DNA from: CBDDBX01 sp965225955
GTDB lineage: Bacteria > Acidobacteriota > Aminicenantia > UBA2199
Length of the DNA: 64,000 bases
Reading direction: 5' to 3'
NCBI GenBank assembly: GCA_965225955.1
Contig: CBDDBX010000015.1
Span: 62,001-126,000 of the forward strand
Shown here: positions 8,321 through 16,741 of the stretch, piece by piece
How the letters are laid out: each line of letters starts with the position of its first letter
Numbering within the stretch: the first letter of the stretch is position 1
Translations under genes and position numbers: made by a program
The notes under the pieces: model-generated
The model's database searches: none
What the model saw: only the letters and a program-made list of their open reading frames with translations
What the model was told of the DNA's origin: nothing

Positions 8321-9409
8321 ATGTTTTACCGGAAGATTTTCTTTTTAGTAGTAGTAGTTACTTTTCTTGGGATATTTACTGGTTGTGATGATAAAACCAA
8401 AGCTCTTAATAAAAACTCTGTCTCTTTTGCTCAGAATGCATGGGTAAAAATCGATGATACTGATAAGGCAGGTTTTAGTTCTGAGTCCTTAAAGAAACTG
8501 AAAGAGTACTGTAAAACTCTTAACACAACAGGTCTCATGGTTATTTACAGGGGCAAGGTTCTTTTTGAATATGGAGATATAAAAAAAGTAAGTTATATTG
8601 CGTCAGTAAGAAAGAGTGTACTGGCAATGATTTATGGGATATATGTCAATAATGGAACAATAGACCTGAGTAAAAATCTTGAACAGCTGGGGATGGATGA
8701 CATTGGGGGCTTGTTACCTGTTGAGAAAAAGGCTACGGTTGAACACCTCATATCTGCAAGATCAGGGGTATACCATCTTGCCTCCAATCCTGGGGATAAT
8801 CTGGCAGATGCTCCTGAAAGAGGTTCAAAGGAGCCGGGTACATACTATCTTTACAGTAACTGGGATTTTAATGCTGCAGGTGGAGCTTTTGAAAAGATTA
8901 CAGGGAAAGATATATTTGATGTTGTAAATGAGGAGCTGGTAAAACCTCTTGAAATGGAGGATTTTACCCGGTCTATGCATGAGAAGGGAGGGGATCTCTC
9001 AAGGTCAGTCTATCCATCATATCATATGTATTTTTCTACAAGGGACATGGCAAGAATAGGTAGGCTTATGCTGAATAAAGGGCGTTATAATGGCAAGCAG
9101 ATTATTCCTGCAGAGTGGGTGAAAAAAAGTACCAGTCTTATAACTCATTCAAAAGATATGAATCCGGGATTCTATAAGAACGGTGAATTTGGATATGGAT
9201 ATATGTGGTGGGTATGGGATCCTGCGAACTGCAGAAGAGAGTTACACGGTGCTTACTGTGCAAGAGGGGCATTCGGGCAATATATAACTGTAATTCCTTC
9301 AATGAATATCGTAATTGCACATAAGACGGCTGTTCCGCCCAGAAAACATGTAGGGTGGTCAGATTATCGTACTGTTGTTGATATGATTATAGATTCGAAG
9401 GTTAAGTAG
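8321..9409 (+). CDS. Serine hydrolase lipoprotein (beta-lactamase/penicillin-binding fold)
   Basis: 362 residues. Lipobox FTGC puts the lipidated Cys at residue 22. Class C-type catalytic motifs are visible: the SxxK nucleophile motif S95-V-R-K98, the YSN motif in LYSNWDFNAAGG, and a C-terminal RGAFGQ segment in place of KTG. Such proteins hydrolyse peptides, esters or beta-lactams in the envelope; the substrate cannot be told from sequence, and resistance should not be assumed. AGGAGG precedes the ATG. The last 24 codons (9335-9408) are repeated at 9508-9581 downstream, as if something was inserted at the 3' end and the gene end was restored. Confidence 0.9.
   Translation: MFYRKIFFLVVVVTFLGIFTGCDDKTKALNKNSVSFAQNAWVKIDDTDKAGFSSESLKKLKEYCKTLNTTGLMVIYRGKVLFEYGDIKKVSYIASVRKSVLAMIYGIYVNNGTIDLSKNLEQLGMDDIGGLLPVEKKATVEHLISARSGVYHLASNPGDNLADAPERGSKEPGTYYLYSNWDFNAAGGAFEKITGKDIFDVVNEELVKPLEMEDFTRSMHEKGGDLSRSVYPSYHMYFSTRDMARIGRLMLNKGRYNGKQIIPAEWVKKSTSLITHSKDMNPGFYKNGEFGYGYMWWVWDPANCRRELHGAYCARGAFGQYITVIPSMNIVIAHKTAVPPRKHVGWSDYRTVVDMIIDSKVK
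9335..9408 (+). repeat. 74-bp direct repeat, copy 1 (gene 3' end)
   Basis: Identical to 9508-9581 over 74 bp. This copy encodes the C-terminus and the first two bases of the stop codon of the serine hydrolase. Confidence 0.95.
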
Positions 9410-9507
9410 AGTACTGGCGGAACAGTTTACATAAAGTGACAAGCTGTTGCTTGCTCCCATCTGCGACAATACTCGTCCTTCACTTCGTTTCGTCCTTCGT
9501 TCGCAGA
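9409..9507. mobile_element. 99-bp inserted segment with REP-like hairpin
   Basis: The segment lies exactly between the two 74-bp repeats. Its right half is bounded by an inverted repeat, TCTGCGA (9460-9466) and TCGCAGA (9501-9507), enclosing internally repetitive CGTCCTTCACTTCGTTT/CGTCCTTCGT sequence. The right arm abuts repeat copy 2 precisely. This looks like a small non-autonomous palindromic element. There is no ORF. Confidence 0.5.
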
Positions 9508-9581
9508 CCGCCCAGAAAACATGTAGGGTGGTCAGATTATCGTACTGTTGTTGATATGATTATAGATTCGAAGGTTAAGTA
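9508..9581 (+). repeat. 74-bp direct repeat, copy 2 (orphan gene end)
   Basis: A perfect copy of 9335-9408, ending TAA instead of TAG. It is a non-functional duplicate of the serine hydrolase C-terminal codons. Confidence 0.95.
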
Positions 9582-9938
9582 AGCAGGATTAAAAAAGATT
9601 TGTACAAGTTTAAGGCTTATTGGGCTCATCAATACCACCCCGTCAGCAAAACTGATTAGTTAAAGTTCTGTGTTGACATTGGTTATTCCAGAACTGTTTT
9701 AACAATAAAACGGGAGCATACTTCGTTATGGTAAAACCATAACTTCGATGCTCCCTTACACTCCATATTTTTTATAATAATTAGTTCCGGTTATAAGTGT
9801 ACTAAGTTCCTAAGTTTACCTGACTGGAAGATCCCTTATCAATGAATATGTGATAAAAAAATAAGGCTCATAAACGGACTATCTTTTCAGGTTCTTTATT
9901 CCTGTATCTCTTAGAATATGGTACAGAAAGAGTGAGGG
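9582..9938. other. Repeat-derived intergenic region
   Basis: No gene is seen. 9613-9640 (GGGCTCATCAATACCACCCCGTCAGC) closely matches the left terminal part of the foldback element at 13913-13938, so it is probably a solo or truncated copy. A strong compound hairpin follows: GGGAGCAT (9712-9719) with ATGCTCCC (9748-9755), and inner TTATGGT (9726-9732) with ACCATAA (9736-9742). It may be a terminator or part of the element. The rest is AT-rich. Confidence 0.5.
9831..9865. repeat. ~35-bp imperfect direct repeat flanking hemerythrin, copy 1
   Basis: The sequence around CTTATCAATGAATATGTGAT recurs at 10354-10388 with about four differences. The two copies bracket the hemerythrin gene at 9939-10334. 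Confidence 0.6.
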
Positions 9939-10334
9939 TTATTTGCTGAAATCTTTTTTGTACTTCTGATCCATTTCCAGAATATGACTTCTAAGCCAGT
10001 TAACAAGAAATCTGAGCATCTTAACTGAAATACCCTCTTTATTGTTCAGGTATTCCCGTAAAAAATTCTGCAGAGTTTCTTCAAATTTCTTGTGTTCACA
10101 CTGCTGCTCTTTCAATAATTCAGGTGCATGATTTCTGATATAACGTTCTTCTGTATCGAAATGTTTTCTTGAATACTCTCTCAGACGTTTAAGATGCTCA
10201 TGAAATTGCGTATCGATATTACTCTCTGTGAGATTCTGGATAACATCATTGGTTATATCAAAAAGCTCTCTATGCTGTTTATCAAGCATAACAACATTTA
10301 CTGAGTATTTCTCTGTCCATTTAATCTTTTTCAT
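9939..10334 (-). CDS. Bacteriohemerythrin with H77Q ligand change
   Basis: 131 residues aligning without gaps to the hemerythrin at 1402-1809. H21, H58, E62, H81, H117 and D122 are kept, but the position of the usual H77 ligand is Q77 (EQQCEHKKF). One iron would therefore lack a histidine ligand, or Gln would replace it, which should change O2 binding. The same substitution occurs in the third hemerythrin (16742-17191). The ribosome site is weak. The gene is bracketed by a ~35-bp imperfect direct repeat, compatible with local duplication. Confidence 0.93.
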   Translation of the reverse strand: MKKIKWTEKYSVNVVMLDKQHRELFDITNDVIQNLTESNIDTQFHEHLKRLREYSRKHFDTEERYIRNHAPELLKEQQCEHKKFEETLQNFLREYLNNKEGISVKMLRFLVNWLRSHILEMDQKYKKDFSK

Positions 10335-10353
10335 ATTCTGATTTTACCTTTTG

Positions 10354-10388
10354 ATTCCTTATCAATAAATATGTGATGAAAAAAATAA
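10354..10388. repeat. ~35-bp imperfect direct repeat flanking hemerythrin, copy 2
   Basis: The partner of 9831-9865, just upstream of the hemerythrin start. Confidence 0.6.
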
Positions 10389-10523
10389 AATTCATGAAAG
10401 ATTTATTATTTTCCGATTCCTGTTCAATTTAAAAGCAACTAACTAAACTGCATTGGTTGGTATGAATTGAAGGGCTGAAAGCAGGTGCAATATAATAAAG
10501 ACCTGCTTATGTGGGCGTGCTAA

Positions 10524-10712
10524 TCAGTCGTGACTTATAGCTTCAACCGGACAGTTGTCTTCCGCTTCAAGTGCTGAAGCCTGAAGGTCTTCGGGTACAG
10601 GAGTTAAAATTACCTGTGATTTGTCGTCATCTCCAATTTCAAAAACTTCGGGGCAGGTCCCCATACATGCACCACAGCCAATACATAAATCTTTGTCTAC
10701 GGTAAAAGTCAT
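10524..10712 (-). CDS. Single-cluster [4Fe-4S] ferredoxin
   Basis: 62 residues. C10, C13 and C16 in CIGCGAC and the distant C54 in NCPVEAI supply four ligands for one [4Fe-4S] cluster; C20 (TCP) replaces the ligand run of a second cluster in the usual mono-cluster layout. The protein is acidic and soluble and serves as a low-potential electron carrier. GGAGG lies 6-7 nt before the ATG. It stands alone, but an Rnf complex, which exchanges electrons with ferredoxin, begins near 62.5 kb. A link between the two is plausible but not shown. Confidence 0.95.
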   Translation of the reverse strand: MTFTVDKDLCIGCGACMGTCPEVFEIGDDDKSQVILTPVPEDLQASALEAEDNCPVEAISHD

Positions 10713-10857
10713 TTGTTTCCTCCGTGTTATTTTGTTTTAAATCAGATCCTATCGGGATATTAAGATGATGATGAAATTTTTTCTCTAAAAATCGTTAAAA
10801 ATTTTTTTCTGTGAACTTTTTTTCAGAACCTCCGTCTTATGAATATTGCGCAATCTT

Positions 10858-10910
10858 AAAAAATTGAAACATATGTTTTGTTTAGATTTATAAGTTTCTT
10901 TCAATTTTTT
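10858..10910 (+). promoter_or_regulatory. Candidate PadR operator region
   Basis: A 12-bp perfect inverted repeat, AAAAAATTGAAA (10858-10869) and TTTCAATTTTTT (10899-10910), and an overlapping palindrome AAACATATGTTT (10867-10878) lie just upstream of the PadR gene. PadR regulators commonly bind AT-rich inverted sites with ATGT/ACAT and repress their own operon. The site is inferred. Confidence 0.5.
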
Positions 10911-10933
10911 AGTATTGGATTTTAGGAGAGACA

Positions 10934-11260
10934 ATGAAACTACTTACCCGTGCTGAAGAGCTTATATTGCTGGCAATATGGAAACTGGGAGAAGATGCCT
11001 ATTGTGTGCCTGTTAGAAAACTTATTTCTGAAATTACAGAAGAGAACTGGTCTCTTGGAACAATCTATATGCCTCTTGAAAGACTTGAAAAGAGAGGGTT
11101 TGTAAAATCTGCCCTTTCAGATTCTACTCCAAAAAGAGGAGGAAGGCATAAAAGAATTTACACTCTTCTTCCTGAAGGGGTAGAAGCTCTAAAAAAGGTG
11201 AGAGAAGTGGAGATGAAAATGTGGTCCGCTGTATCTGATATGGTAGAGGAGACCAGTTAA
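10934..11260 (+). CDS. PadR-family transcriptional regulator
   Basis: 108 residues, a winged helix-turn-helix: LTRAEELILLAIWKLG, the recognition region SLGTIYMPLERLEKRGFV, and the wing GGRHKRIYTL, followed by a short C-terminal dimerisation helix. PadR proteins are ligand- or stress-responsive repressors. AGGAG precedes the ATG. The stop overlaps the next gene's start by one base (TAATG), so it is co-translated with the permease it probably controls. The inverted repeats at 10858-10910 are the candidate operator. Confidence 0.93.
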   Translation: MKLLTRAEELILLAIWKLGEDAYCVPVRKLISEITEENWSLGTIYMPLERLEKRGFVKSALSDSTPKRGGRHKRIYTLLPEGVEALKKVREVEMKMWSAVSDMVEETS

Positions 11261-13896
11261 TGAGTGAACATTCTGGTTTTCATAAACCTCCCGTTATAGC
11301 TGAGAAAGTGCTTGCTTTTCTGCTGGTTACAGATGAGTGGGCTACTCCTCTGGGGGATTTTGAAGAGTATTTTAATGATCTGGCAGAGTCAGAAGGATCA
11401 GGTAAAGCCAGAGCGTGGTATTGGGGACAGGTTCTGATGCTTGTACCTGTGAAGTTAAAGGAAAAATTATTCTGGAGTTTAGTTATGTTTAAAAATTATC
11501 TTAAAATCGCATTCAGGAACTGTATGAAATCAAAATGGAGTTCCCTTATTAATATACTTAGTCTTACTATCGGTGTTGTCTGTAGTGTTTTTATATTCCT
11601 TTTTGTTGCAGAAGAGTTTAGTCATGAAAATTTTCATGAGAATAAAGATAATATTTACAGAGCTGTTAGTATAAGACAGCTTGCTGATAATGAAATCTCA
11701 TATAGCAGTATGTATTCGAAAAAGGCAATGGAGAAAATGAAAACTGTTTCCCCGGATATTGAATATACTACTGCCTTCTCAACGTCAGCTAATATAATTC
11801 AGATTGGTGATAAATTCTATAATGACGTGTTTGCTCTTGGGGGAAAAGATTTCTTCAGAATATTTACATTTCCTCTGGTTGCAGGAACAAAAGATTCGGC
11901 TCTTGCAACACCGGATTCTCTTGTTATAACAAAAAAGGTTGCTGATAAGTATTTTGGAAAACCTGTTAATGGATATTCTGAGATGATTGGTAAAACTATC
12001 AGATTACACTCATATAACAAAAAGTATTACAAAAATTACATTATTACAGGAGTTATGGAAAATGTTCCTGAGAATTCCAGTATGGATTTTGGATTTGTAA
12101 TTCATGCAGATAACAGGTTCCGTTATGGTGGGAGTAATGATGCGTTTGGCGGAATGACATTCTATTTCAAGCTTAAAAAAGGAGCCGCCCCTGGTTCTGT
12201 TGCAGAACAGATGAATGTTCTGAATACCACTGTGTATGGATCACTTATAAAGAAAATGAGAAAGAACGGTGTTCTGGCAGATTCAGACAATTGTGTAAAG
12301 TATAAATTGCAGCCGCTTACTGATATTTATATGGGAAAAGAGGGAACACCCTATCTAAAAAATAGTAGTGAGATATACTCTCTGATTCTTATTGGTATCG
12401 GCACTCTTATTCTGATACTTGCATGTATGAATTTCATATCACTCTCTTTTGGACAGGCTGTAAGTAAAGCCGGTGAAATAGGAGTCAGAAAGACTCTGGG
12501 AGCCTCCAGAGTTCAGATAGTAACACAGCAGCTTACAGAAGGAGGCTTACTGATAGTTACATCAATTCTGGGTGGGCTGTTTATTTCAACTGCAATGCTG
12601 CCATTTTTTAATAGTTTAGTTGGTAAAGAGTTAGCACTGGTTAATGGCAAAACTGCCATAACACTTTTTTTTATACTGGTTATTATGACTGTTTTCACAA
12701 TTTTTGCAGCAGGTATACCAGCTCTCTTTATCTCAAAGTTCCAGCCTGGGAGAATACTTGGAAGACTTCTGAAGCCGGGAGGTAAAAGCAGAATAACCTC
12801 TGCTCTTGTTACAGCTCAGTTCTTTATATCAATTGTTCTTCTTATAAGTACTTTTATTATGTCTGAACAGATGAACTATATGCACGATAAAGATCTCGGT
12901 TTTGATAAAGAGAATCTTATAGTTGTTAAAACTCCATACAGGGTCTCTGGCCGACTTAAGAAAATTTACAGCAGATACCAGGAGGTTCTGAGTATCGGAG
13001 GCACTGATCGTAATTTCTCAAATGGTAGTAGTTCGCGTCAGTTTAAAGATGCAAAAGGAAAAGCTGTATATGGAAATATTATGAGAATTGATGAAGATTA
13101 TATAAAAACAATGAATATGAAGCTTGTTCAGGGAAGAGGGTTCTCAAAAGATTACCCCGGAGATGTGAACAACTCAATTATTGTTAATCAGAAAATGGTT
13201 GAGAAGATGGGCTGGAATAATCCTATTGGAAAATCTCTGTCAGGTGAGTCAGCATTCAGGAATCCTCCTGTAGTGGTTGGTGTTATTCAGGATTTTAATT
13301 TTAAATCTGTAAAAGAGGAGATAAATCCCATTGTTATGCATATGAATCGTACGTATGGAGGGTATTCACTTCTTATAAGAAGTAAGGCTGGTAGAATTGC
13401 AGATCTGTTAAATAAGATGGAAAGGGACTGGAAAAACGTAGTACCGGATAAACCATTTGCTTTTACTTTTCTTGATGATGATATGGAGAAAAAGTACAGA
13501 AATGAGAAGAAGTGGAAGAGAATTACAGGATTTGCATCGATACTGGCTTTTATTATCTCATCTCTTGGACTTATAGGCCTCGTGGCAATTATGATTAACT
13601 ACAGAATTAAAGAGATTGGAATAAGAAAGGTGTTGGGAAGCTCTGTTGCTTCAGTAGTCTATATACTCGTTAAGGATTTTACCAAATGGGTGCTTTATGC
13701 AAATATAATTGCCTGGCCTGTTGCCTATTACATAATGGATAAATGGATGTCCGGTTATGCTTACCGTATCAGTATTGATCTGATGCCTTTTCTGCTGGCT
13801 GGTCTGACAGCTCTTGGAATTGCAGCGTTTTCTGTTAGTTTTCAGACTATTAATGCTGCCAGAGTTAATCCAGTACAGTCACTTAAAAGTGAGTAG
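11260..13896 (+). CDS. FtsX/MacB-like ABC permease with N-terminal prefix domain
   Basis: 878 residues. An N-terminal ~75-residue prefix (PPVIAEKVLAFLLV, TPLGDFEEYF) of the kind found in PadR-linked permeases precedes a first TM near residue 105. After that come a MacB-type periplasmic domain, a three-TM FtsX domain (about 375-500, GEIGVRKTLGASRVQI), a second periplasmic domain and a C-terminal FtsX domain (about 760-878, EIGIRKVLGSSVASVV). These act as mechanotransmission permeases exporting peptides, toxins or lipids, or regulating envelope processes. No ATPase subunit is encoded next to it, so the partner must be elsewhere. It is translationally coupled to padR. Confidence 0.9.
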   Translation: MSEHSGFHKPPVIAEKVLAFLLVTDEWATPLGDFEEYFNDLAESEGSGKARAWYWGQVLMLVPVKLKEKLFWSLVMFKNYLKIAFRNCMKSKWSSLINILSLTIGVVCSVFIFLFVAEEFSHENFHENKDNIYRAVSIRQLADNEISYSSMYSKKAMEKMKTVSPDIEYTTAFSTSANIIQIGDKFYNDVFALGGKDFFRIFTFPLVAGTKDSALATPDSLVITKKVADKYFGKPVNGYSEMIGKTIRLHSYNKKYYKNYIITGVMENVPENSSMDFGFVIHADNRFRYGGSNDAFGGMTFYFKLKKGAAPGSVAEQMNVLNTTVYGSLIKKMRKNGVLADSDNCVKYKLQPLTDIYMGKEGTPYLKNSSEIYSLILIGIGTLILILACMNFISLSFGQAVSKAGEIGVRKTLGASRVQIVTQQLTEGGLLIVTSILGGLFISTAMLPFFNSLVGKELALVNGKTAITLFFILVIMTVFTIFAAGIPALFISKFQPGRILGRLLKPGGKSRITSALVTAQFFISIVLLISTFIMSEQMNYMHDKDLGFDKENLIVVKTPYRVSGRLKKIYSRYQEVLSIGGTDRNFSNGSSSRQFKDAKGKAVYGNIMRIDEDYIKTMNMKLVQGRGFSKDYPGDVNNSIIVNQKMVEKMGWNNPIGKSLSGESAFRNPPVVVGVIQDFNFKSVKEEINPIVMHMNRTYGGYSLLIRSKAGRIADLLNKMERDWKNVVPDKPFAFTFLDDDMEKKYRNEKKWKRITGFASILAFIISSLGLIGLVAIMINYRIKEIGIRKVLGSSVASVVYILVKDFTKWVLYANIIAWPVAYYIMDKWMSGYAYRISIDLMPFLLAGLTALGIAAFSVSFQTINAARVNPVQSLKSE

Positions 13897-13924
13897 ATAG
13901 TATAGGCTTAGTGGGCTTATTAAT

Positions 13925-14266
13925 ACCACCCCGGCAGCTACGTAACTTTTCTGAAGAAAAGTACTTGCTGCCCCCCCTCCTTTTGAATAAGATCAGCTGA
14001 AGCTTTCTTATTCAAATGAGGGGATTTCTGCTATTCAGTGGTAATTTGTGCAGCTATCTTATCAGTTATTCAGACTTAATTTTTATGAATCAGCAGGAAC
14101 TGTTTAAGACAGACAGAAATCCCCTCCTTTCCACACCTGACTGTAGTGGCGAGTCACCTTATTTAAAGATTAAATGGGAACCTCATAGTTCGTAAAACAT
14201 CAAAAATCAAGGAGGGGGGGCAGCAAACTGAGAGCTTCAGCGAATCAGTGTAGCTGGCGGGGTGGT
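13925..14266. repeat. 342-bp foldback (MITE-like) element
   Basis: Three nested inverted pairs are present: 13925-13941 with 14250-14266 (16/17, ACCACCCCGGCAGCTAC type ends), 13965-13982 with 14209-14226 (18/18, TTGCTGCCCCCCCTCCTT), and 14018-14030 with 14114-14126 (13/13). An extra inner hairpin (GAATAAGA/TCTTATTC) sits at 13985-14012. There is no ORF. It fills most of the gene-free gap 13897-14475. A related end fragment occurs near 9613-9640. The structure suggests a non-autonomous transposable or structured intergenic repeat. 14267-14475 holds a GTGTCAGTCCGTGT-type short repeat and nothing else. Confidence 0.75.
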
Positions 14267-14475
14267 CCTGGAAAGTCCTGCAACATTTAGAATAAAACCT
14301 GATTGAGCAAAAAAAGCTTAAACTAGTGCCATTCGTGTCAGTCCGTGTGAGCCTCTGTTCTTTGTGTATCTCTTCAGCAAGCTCCCATAATTTTAAACCT
14401 TGACTTAATGGGTTAAGAGGCGTATAACCTCTCTCTTAATATTCTATATGAATAGGAATTTATAAGAAGGTTGTT

Positions 14476-15045
14476 ATGAGTTGTTATCCATCCACCGGGG
14501 ATGTTAGAAACCGTAGTAGCGAATTTCTGGATCAGGTAAAGAATCCATCTTTTATAAGATATTTACTACTCTGTGTAATTGGAAGCAGTATATGTTATCT
14601 CTTATATACACTGTTTCCGGCATACCCTTTTCAGTGGAGTATAATTTCAGTTCTCATCGTTCTGGCACCAGAGAAAAAAGATGCACGTAAACTGGCTCTG
14701 GATCGCATTAAGGCTAATGTAATCGGATCTGTTACAGGGCTCCTTTCTTTTCTTATTCACACTCCCGATATTATGTCTCTGGGATGTTCTGTTGTTGCTA
14801 CAGTTCTGATATGTACATGGGTAAAGCTGGGTAATGCTTCCCGTTCAGCTCTTGCTGCTCTGGCAATAGTCCTTATTCTTGAAAAAGAGCGTAATACTTT
14901 TGATGCTGCTCTTGAAAGAATGGGGTGCGTGATCGCTGGATGTATTGTAGCTCTGATTATTACATCTGTTTTTCAGAGTCATCGCTGGAAGCATAAAAGG
15001 GGTAAGTATAAATTGCAGCAGTTCTTCTATAATCTGCTCTCCTGA
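14476..15045 (+). CDS. FUSC-family membrane protein, short form
   Basis: 189 residues with about five hydrophobic segments between 28 and 162 and a basic C-terminus. Composition and the pattern PFQWSIISVLIVLAP, RIKANVIGSVTG and ERMGCVIAGCIVALI resemble the N-terminal membrane half of FUSC/aromatic-acid exporter proteins, where R/G-rich loops follow each helix pair. Full-length family members are 300-700 residues; this lacks the cytoplasmic domain. GAAGG precedes the ATG. The substrate is unknown. Confidence 0.75.
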   Translation: MSCYPSTGDVRNRSSEFLDQVKNPSFIRYLLLCVIGSSICYLLYTLFPAYPFQWSIISVLIVLAPEKKDARKLALDRIKANVIGSVTGLLSFLIHTPDIMSLGCSVVATVLICTWVKLGNASRSALAALAIVLILEKERNTFDAALERMGCVIAGCIVALIITSVFQSHRWKHKRGKYKLQQFFYNLLS

Positions 15046-15165
15046 TTGTGCCATCAGGGTGTAACGATTCTTAAGTTGAAAAAGCTTCTGGATGAGTGCA
15101 TATTTTTTTAATAATCAATAAGTTGTTTTCTACATAATAATTGATTGATTAGAGAGAAGGTTAGC

Positions 15166-16737
15166 ATGGATCTGGATATAAAAACTTTGACAATATTATC
15201 TGCTATTATACTAATAGGACCGATACTGTCTCTGTTTGCTTTCTGGAAATCAAGAATAAGATCCAATGGGCTGGGATACTGGATAGTTGGTATGGTTGCA
15301 TGTTCTGTTGCCTCTCTTCTGATCGGTATGAGAGAACATACAACAATATTTTTCTCTATATTTGTTGCCAATATTCTTTTTGCAGTAGGTAATCTGCTTT
15401 TTCTGAGAGGAATATGGTTCTTCATCGGCAGATCAGTGCTGCCTGTATTTGAGTCTATTGTTACCTTTCTGGTGGCATTAGTTTTATGGTATTTCACCTA
15501 CATAGACTTTAATGTATCAGTAAGAGTGGTGTTTATATCTTCTGTTCTGGGACTTATTTCCCTTCTGACCTCCTATGAGTTGATTAAATGGAGAAGAAGG
15601 TCCTGGAGCAGGGCTGGTATGACTGCTGCTGCAATTTTTGCAGTAAATGGCATATATATGGTAGCCAGAGCTGTAATTACTCTTCAGATGGGGCCTGTGC
15701 CGGAATTTCTTAAAGCCGGTAACCCTCAGGCTATGGTCTTTCTTGAGCTTATCTTCTTTTATACCGGGGTAACTTTTACTTTTATATGGATGACATATTC
15801 GTCTCTTGAGGGGGAACGGAAGGTCCTGTTAAGTGCTGTGAGGCAAAGCCCTTCAGCAATAATAATAACCAATGCAGATGGCAATATCGAATATGTTAAT
15901 CCTGCTTTTACCGAGAAAAATGGATATAGTTTTGATGAGGTGCTTGGAAAAAATCCCGGATTCCTGAGATCAGGAGAACTGGATAGTTCAATTTATAATG
16001 ATCTGTGGGACACAATAACCAGGGGTAAAACCTGGAGAGGAGAGCTTCATAATAAGACTAAAAATGGGTCAACTTACTGGGAAATGGCATCAATAGGCCC
16101 AGTTAAAACATCCAGAGGCAGGGTATCTCACTATGTAGCTGTTAAAGAAGATATAAGTGACAGAAAACTCATGGAGGAGAAACTACGCCACATGGCGACT
16201 CATGATAGTCTCACCGGTCTGCCTGCCAGAAGGCTTGCAATGGACAGGCTTGAAACAGCTGTTATGAATGCCAGGCGAAATGGCAGTATGGTTGCAGTAA
16301 TGTTTGCCGATCTCGATGGTTTCAAGTTCGTTAATGATACTTTTGGTCACGATACAGGCGATAAGCTTCTTATGAAAGTTGCCGATCGTCTCACAGGATG
16401 TGTCAGAGAAGTTGATACTGTTGCCCGGATAGGAGGAGATGAGTTTATATTCATAATAACAGGATTTGATACCAGTGCGGGTATTGAGGTTGTAGCGGAG
16501 AAGGTTATAGAGGCTGTTTCAAAATCTTATACAATTGATTACAGGGATATTTCTGTTGGGGTAAGTCTCGGGATAGCTGTATATCCTGTTCACAGTAAAA
16601 TGGTTACTGAACTTGTGAGGTTTGCTGATTGTGCTATGTATTGCGCGAAAAAAAAGGGACGTAATAATTATGAATTCTTCACCGGTTCTTTTGAGAGGAA
16701 TCCATTTGATAATGGTGAAGAGTCAGGTTCTGACTGA
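15166..16737 (+). CDS. Membrane PAS-GGDEF diguanylate cyclase
   Basis: 523 residues from the ATG at 15166; GAAGG upstream favours it over a TTG at 15145. About seven TM helices fill residues 5-210. A PAS domain follows (about 220-340, PSAIIITNADGNIEYVN), then a GGDEF domain (about 355-515). The active-site loop is intact (IGGDEF). The upstream REVD matches the RxxD inhibitory I-site five residues before it, so product feedback is expected. It makes cyclic di-GMP from GTP in response to membrane or redox/ligand cues. Two PilZ proteins (41.5 and 43.3 kb) are potential effectors. Confidence 0.94.
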   Translation: MDLDIKTLTILSAIILIGPILSLFAFWKSRIRSNGLGYWIVGMVACSVASLLIGMREHTTIFFSIFVANILFAVGNLLFLRGIWFFIGRSVLPVFESIVTFLVALVLWYFTYIDFNVSVRVVFISSVLGLISLLTSYELIKWRRRSWSRAGMTAAAIFAVNGIYMVARAVITLQMGPVPEFLKAGNPQAMVFLELIFFYTGVTFTFIWMTYSSLEGERKVLLSAVRQSPSAIIITNADGNIEYVNPAFTEKNGYSFDEVLGKNPGFLRSGELDSSIYNDLWDTITRGKTWRGELHNKTKNGSTYWEMASIGPVKTSRGRVSHYVAVKEDISDRKLMEEKLRHMATHDSLTGLPARRLAMDRLETAVMNARRNGSMVAVMFADLDGFKFVNDTFGHDTGDKLLMKVADRLTGCVREVDTVARIGGDEFIFIITGFDTSAGIEVVAEKVIEAVSKSYTIDYRDISVGVSLGIAVYPVHSKMVTELVRFADCAMYCAKKKGRNNYEFFTGSFERNPFDNGEESGSD

Positions 16738-16741
16738 GTGT

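Noticed and set aside
8321..9409. Antibiotic-resistance beta-lactamase
   Set aside because: The fold and SxxK/YSN motifs fit the broad serine hydrolase family; nothing in the sequence marks it as a true beta-lactamase.
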